Shown: positions 61,601 through 64,000 of the stretch, in pieces
Position numbering within the stretch: position 1 is the first letter of the stretch
How the letters are laid out: each line of letters begins with the position of its first letter
Assembly: GCF_004332115.1 (NCBI RefSeq)
Contig: NZ_SJPA01000006.1
Coordinates: forward strand, 1-64,000
Source: Chlorobium sp. N1
GTDB taxonomy: Bacteria > Bacteroidota > Chlorobiia > Chlorobiales > Chlorobiaceae
Direction of reading: 5' to 3'
DNA length: 64,000 nt
Position numbers and translations under genes: made by a program
Notes under the pieces: model-generated
Seen by the model: the letters and a program-made list of their open reading frames with translations, nothing else
Databases searched by the model: none
Told to the model about the DNA's origin: nothing

Positions 61601-61817
61601 TCAGCTCGTCCTCGATCTTGAGCGTGACGGCCTCCTCGATCTCCTCGGGCGAAGCGCCCGGATAGGTGGCGCTGACGTAGATGAACGCGGGAGGGATGTC
61701 GGGAAAAAAGGTCGTCCGGATCTGGCTGAAGGAGACAAGGCCGAACAGGGTGACGGCGATGAAGATGACGTTGCCGAGAACCGGATAGCGGACGAAATAT
61801 CTGATAAGACCTTTCAC
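58665..61817 (-). CDS. RND-family efflux transporter, inner membrane pump (AcrB/HAE-1-like)
   Basis: 1050 aa with 12 membrane helices and two large periplasmic loops. The proton-relay Asp pair is in 'GILVDDGIVIAESIYQRYEKGE' (TM4), and 'LGIVVNDSLVFISTFNRRI' is the symmetric helix in the second half. Substrate is unknown; drugs, lipids or metal ions are all possible, but the metal-specific motifs are not evident. The start is GTG 61817, 40 nt after the adaptor gene. Confidence 0.95.
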   Translation of the reverse strand: MKGLIRYFVRYPVLGNVIFIAVTLFGLVSFSQIRTTFFPDIPPAFIYVSATYPGASPEEIEEAVTLKIEDELKGVSGIDRVTSASRENSTTITVELMKGADPNELLQEVTNAVNQISSFPAELEDLRVYKQERVDFVISYSLHGDVDLQTLKGYARALERELRNRGAATKIELSGFPEEEIEIGLRENAMRSYGITFEEIASAVGRANVKITGGTIRGEREDLLIRADSKGYYAAELENLVVRSDGSGAVVRLGELADVRDRWAEDPNRRWFNGTPSIIVEVSRSADEDMFRIRQDAEAVARDFDMRHPDVDIDVLWDGSAIVKERADILTWNGLVGMVLVVLFLAFSLNPRLALWVAASIPFSFAGMFMIGNLYGLSINVVSLLGMILVVGILVDDGIVIAESIYQRYEKGEKPLQAAINGTLEVIPSVAAAVLTTVVLFLLFLFLDGDLGQRVKDIAFVAMTTLLISLVEGIFILPAHIAHSKALHAKPEEKSWILRKSEAFLHLQRDVLYAPVLRFAIRNPLVTAVVPVALLVVTFGAMKGGLIKATFFPIIEHSSVDITFEMPAGTPQSTTERLLGEMEAKVWAVDRAYREESGSQDGLLTAVSRSLGPQAHQGGLRVALVDNRLRSISSLEAGNRFRRAIGTIPGATRLIIGGGGFWGMPVSIALKSDNLRQLDLARAMLERELKAMEQLKDVADDSPPGLEEVTVRLNEKAFALGLTTGQVMQQVRSAFFGREAQRLLRGIDEVKVWVRYAEGERSSIGAVESMFIRLDDGRTIPLRQIADLQVERGVATVNHIDAQRVIKIEADIASPKTSVPQLLDLIEATVMPQVLEAYPDVSFNYEGQSRESGKTTGSMRIAFPALLFIMYLIIVVTFRSFSQALLVMLLLPFTLVGVAWGHFIQGYILSILSLFGFIALLGIVVNDSLVFISTFNRRIKEGASVEEAVYQVGLSRFRPIILTSITTIAGLGPLIFEQSRQAQFLSPMAISVAYGLLFGTTLTLIVVPSLLMLFNASRRHLYGFFRKRTFTPEEVEPAWREEIFTREQQP

Positions 61818-61857
61818 AGCAGCTGCTTGAGGGTTAAACGATGAGAAAGGAGGCGCC

Positions 61858-62979
61858 CTAGGGTCGGCCGAGGTCGCCCGCGGCCATACCCTCGTGCGTT
61901 CCGGGAGTGGGATCGAGCAGGACCTTCAGGCCGTCGGCAAGGCCCCGGACCACCGCCTCGTCTCCGGAAACGGCGAGAACCCTGACAGGCAAGAGCGCCA
62001 CAAGAGAATCGCGAACGACGAAGAGGCTGTCGCCCTGACGGAGCAGCTTGCGGGGGACCAGCTGCACCCCGTCGAAGGTAACCTCGCGCCTCCCTTCGAG
62101 GAACATGCCGTCACGAAGGCGCGGATCGTCGAGAGCGACGAAAACCGAAACCGACTGGGTCCGGGGGGAGATGGCCCGGTTGATCCTTTGGATGCGCCCC
62201 CTGAAACTCCCCTCGATGTCGGCGGAGGTGAAGTCTACCTCCATGCCGGGCCGAAGGAGCATCGCATCGCTGAGGGCGACGGGGGCTTCAAGCTCGAAGC
62301 GGCCCGAAGCCGTGAACTCGCCCAGCTTCTGGCCGACCCGGACCAGGGTGCCGGGATTGATCGACGACTGGGTCACCACGCCGTCGAAAGGCGCGCGGAT
62401 CCGGTAGCGCGCAAGCGTCTCCTCCATGCTCCGGGCCGTATAGAAGGAGTCGTAGACGCCCCGCGCCGCAAGATAGTTGCGCTCACGGTCGGTCGCAGGC
62501 TCCGGGAGGGGCGAAAGGGGGACGGGCACCCGGAAGGCCGCGACATAGGCCTTCCATTTGGGAGCCTCGTCGGGGAAATCGATGATCAGGTCGGGAAGCA
62601 CGAGGGTAAGCTGGCTGAGCAGGCGGCTTTTCTCGGCAAGCACGCTGTTGCGGTAGACGCCGTCGTCGACGAGCAGCAGGCTCTCCCCTTTCGAAAAACG
62701 CGAACCCTCCCTGAACGGTCGAGCCGCATCGCCGAACACGCCGGAAACCTCGGCATAGAGTTCGATCTTGCGGACGGCCTCGATCGGCCCGCTGAGCTCC
62801 AGAGGCAGAGCGACCGCAGCGTTGCTGACATCGAGGAGACGCAGCGGAAGCGGCGTCTTCCCGGGCCGCGGCTTGACCTCATGGGAACCCTGGCGCCCCA
62901 GGAGGGCTGAAAGGGCGAAACCGAGAAGCACGATAGCTCCTGCTGAAAGAATGGAGCGGTACTGTTTGGGGAGCGGCAT
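61858..62979 (-). CDS. RND efflux periplasmic adaptor (membrane fusion protein)
   Basis: 373 aa. N-terminal membrane anchor (about 8-27), then lipoyl/beta-barrel domains: 'GPIEAVRKIELYAEVSGVFGDAARPFREGSRFSKGESLLLVDD' and 'YRIRAPFDGVVTQSSINPGTLVRVGQKLGEF'. The helical hairpin between them is short. It bridges pump and TolC. It is in order with a NUDIX gene upstream and the pump downstream. Confidence 0.92.
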   Translation of the reverse strand: MPLPKQYRSILSAGAIVLLGFALSALLGRQGSHEVKPRPGKTPLPLRLLDVSNAAVALPLELSGPIEAVRKIELYAEVSGVFGDAARPFREGSRFSKGESLLLVDDGVYRNSVLAEKSRLLSQLTLVLPDLIIDFPDEAPKWKAYVAAFRVPVPLSPLPEPATDRERNYLAARGVYDSFYTARSMEETLARYRIRAPFDGVVTQSSINPGTLVRVGQKLGEFTASGRFELEAPVALSDAMLLRPGMEVDFTSADIEGSFRGRIQRINRAISPRTQSVSVFVALDDPRLRDGMFLEGRREVTFDGVQLVPRKLLRQGDSLFVVRDSLVALLPVRVLAVSGDEAVVRGLADGLKVLLDPTPGTHEGMAAGDLGRP

Positions 62980-63014
62980 GAAAGTAATAATGGTTCCAGG
63001 ATGGAGCGCGGCGC

Positions 63015-63440
63015 CTAGGAACGCAGCCGCTGCAGTTCGACCCCGATATTGAAATACGTTGAAACGATGGCCCTGAGATCGTCGTGCACCAGCATATCGA
63101 TGGCTTCAAGCGGCGGAACGACCACCCGCTGGCGCTGGCCCATCTCGTCCCACTCCTCGAGCATCGATTCGACGAAGAAAGGGAAGATCTGCACCGAATA
63201 GCTCCGCCCCTGCTTGCGGTACCGGTAGCTGCCGGCAGCCGCCCCGTCGATCGAGCCGACCAGTCCGGCCTCCTCCAGCGCCTCCCTGGCTGCCGACTCC
63301 ACGGGGGAAAGCCCCTTGCCGACATACCCCTTCGGAAAAATCCAGCGGCGCGTCTTGCGCGACGTGACGAGCACGACCCGATCCTCGAAGATCGGAATCA
63401 CTCCGGACTGTTCGATTGTCTTGCGTGCTTTTACCGCCAT
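63015..63440 (-). CDS. NUDIX hydrolase
   Basis: About 141 aa. The Nudix box 'GYVGKGLSPVESAAREALEEAGL' shows the GX5EX7REUXEEXGU pattern with a small deviation at the first Glu (Ser-Pro-Val-Glu spacing). 'RRWIFPKG' precedes it. It resembles diphosphoinositol-polyphosphate/Ap4A-type Nudix proteins. ATG 63440 fits; the open frame further up is not protein-like. It lies 35 nt before the efflux adaptor, but a functional link is not obvious. Confidence 0.88.
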   Translation of the reverse strand: MAVKARKTIEQSGVIPIFEDRVVLVTSRKTRRWIFPKGYVGKGLSPVESAAREALEEAGLVGSIDGAAAGSYRYRKQGRSYSVQIFPFFVESMLEEWDEMGQRQRVVVPPLEAIDMLVHDDLRAIVSTYFNIGVELQRLRS

Positions 63441-63568
63441 GGGGAGCCTGATCGGCCGGTTCGTCTTACCAATGCGATCCCAACTGTAATTGTTCCACAA
63501 AATAGCCATTTCACCAATCAGGGTCAACGACAGAAGGGGAAATGCGGAACGAAACGGCGCCCGGAAGG

Positions 63569-63597
63569 TCGACCATATGGTCGAAACCGTCGACCAT
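63569..63597. promoter_or_regulatory. Palindromic activator-type site with extra half-site
   Basis: TCGACCAT-ATGGTCGA is a perfect 16-bp palindrome, followed 5 nt later by a direct third copy TCGACCAT. It lies about 95-123 bp before the -24 box, the distance typical for sigma-54 enhancer-binding proteins. The protein is unknown. Confidence 0.6.
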
Positions 63598-63691
63598 CCC
63601 GTCATATCCAAAGCCGTTCCATCCATCTCCGGCAGAGAGCAACACCCCGCATCGCATACCATAAAAGAGACTTAACGGAATCAATGGGAAA

Positions 63692-63708
63692 TTGGCATGC
63701 TTCTTGAA
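63692..63708 (+). promoter_or_regulatory. Sigma-54-like promoter of the Gly-rich secreted protein
   Basis: TTGGCATGCTTCTTGAA: the -24 box TTGGCAT is perfect, the -12 box TTGAA has one mismatch (A for the C of the normally invariant GC). Spacing is correct. It lies 70 nt before the ATG at 63778. Confidence 0.5.
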
Positions 63709-63777
63709 CGCTTACCGGGGAAACAGAAAAAACATCGACGACGGTATCAGAAAAAAAAGAAGAAAAGGAGACCGGCC

Positions 63778-64000
63778 ATGAAAAAGAAACTCGGACTGCT
63801 CGCCATCGGAACCCTCATCATGTCGCTCCCGCTCCAGGGGCCGCTCTATGCACGCGGAGGAGGAGGAATGGGTGGCGGGTTCGGATCAGGCTCGATGAAC
63901 CGGTTCGGAAGCGGACTGGGCAGCCAGAGCGGAAGCGGCTCCATGAACCGCTACGGTTCGAGCAGCGAGAGCAAGGGACGCGGCAGGGCCGACGCCGACG
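63778..64000 (+). CDS. Gly/Ser-rich secreted protein (partial at window edge)
   Basis: 74 codons are visible. The signal peptide is 'MKKKLGLLAIGTLIMSLPLQGPLYA', then a low-complexity Gly/Ser/Met/Asn/Arg stretch with two copies of 'GSMNR(F/Y)GS'. AAGGAG lies 8 nt before the ATG. The rest is outside the window. It may be a cell-surface or extracellular matrix protein; no family was recognised. Confidence 0.78.
   Translation, partial: MKKKLGLLAIGTLIMSLPLQGPLYARGGGGMGGGFGSGSMNRFGSGLGSQSGSGSMNRYGSSSESKGRGRADAD

Larger units (their letters stand above)
63441..63777. other. Divergent intergenic region with palindromic site and sigma-54-like promoter
   Basis: 337 nt without a gene between the NUDIX gene (minus) and the secreted protein (plus). 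It holds a perfect palindrome (63569-63584), a third half-site (63590-63597) and a sigma-54-like promoter (63692-63708, plus). Nothing else is recognised. Confidence 0.6.

Overview
The window looks like chromosome from a green sulfur bacterium (Chlorobi, Chlorobium/Prosthecochloris type). The evidence is an eleven-gene complex I operon (nuoA-D, H-N) with no nuoE, F or G, a eukaryote-like 6-pyruvoyl-tetrahydropterin synthase next to GTP cyclohydrolase I (as expected for biopterin-type pterins), GC-rich coding sequence, and a tRNA promoter of the TTTG-N19-TAnnTTTG form known from Bacteroidetes. This assignment is inference; no rRNA lies in the window.

Region 1 (1-16.2 kb, minus strand) is an exopolysaccharide or O-antigen-like operon read from about 16.05 kb leftwards past the window edge. 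In transcription order it holds an SLBB protein, a Wzc-like chain-length regulator/BY-kinase, a polyprenyl-phosphate sugar-1-phosphate transferase, a DegT aminotransferase, a Wzx flippase, a WbqC-family protein, two GT2 transferases, a 46-codon ORF coupled to the next gene, a GT4 transferase, a Wzy/ligase-like membrane protein, two more GT4 transferases and a radical SAM protein. A consensus sigma-54 promoter with an upstream palindrome precedes it.

Region 2 (16.3-19.3 kb) encodes four small secreted proteins of unknown function, two sharing an N-terminal module, behind a second sigma-54 consensus promoter. Two more sigma-54-like sites lie before an outer-membrane protein (50.1 kb) and a Gly/Ser-rich secreted protein (63.7 kb); the latter has a perfect 16-bp palindrome about 110 bp upstream. 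Together these suggest a sigma-54 regulon for the cell surface, the main novelty candidate here.

Region 3 (19.3-34.8 kb) holds thioredoxin, PTPS and folE, the nuo operon, then a ferrochelatase-like operon. Region 4 (34.8-49.4 kb) is housekeeping: two tRNA-Leu genes, two HIT proteins, a methyltransferase, TolC, rarA, ribE, tpx, an ABC ATPase, DoxX, ribD, dCMP deaminase, an NFACT protein, a thioesterase, an LptF/G permease and a PAS-GAF kinase homologue whose phospho-acceptor His is replaced by Asp.

Region 5 (49.4-64 kb) holds an outer-membrane barrel, tRNA-Lys, secG, hisB, rny, a probable 6S RNA just downstream of zapA, a ZapB-like coiled coil, pheT, a tRNA Pro-Arg-His-Glu cluster, a NUDIX-MFP-RND-TolC efflux operon and the start of the Gly-rich secreted protein.
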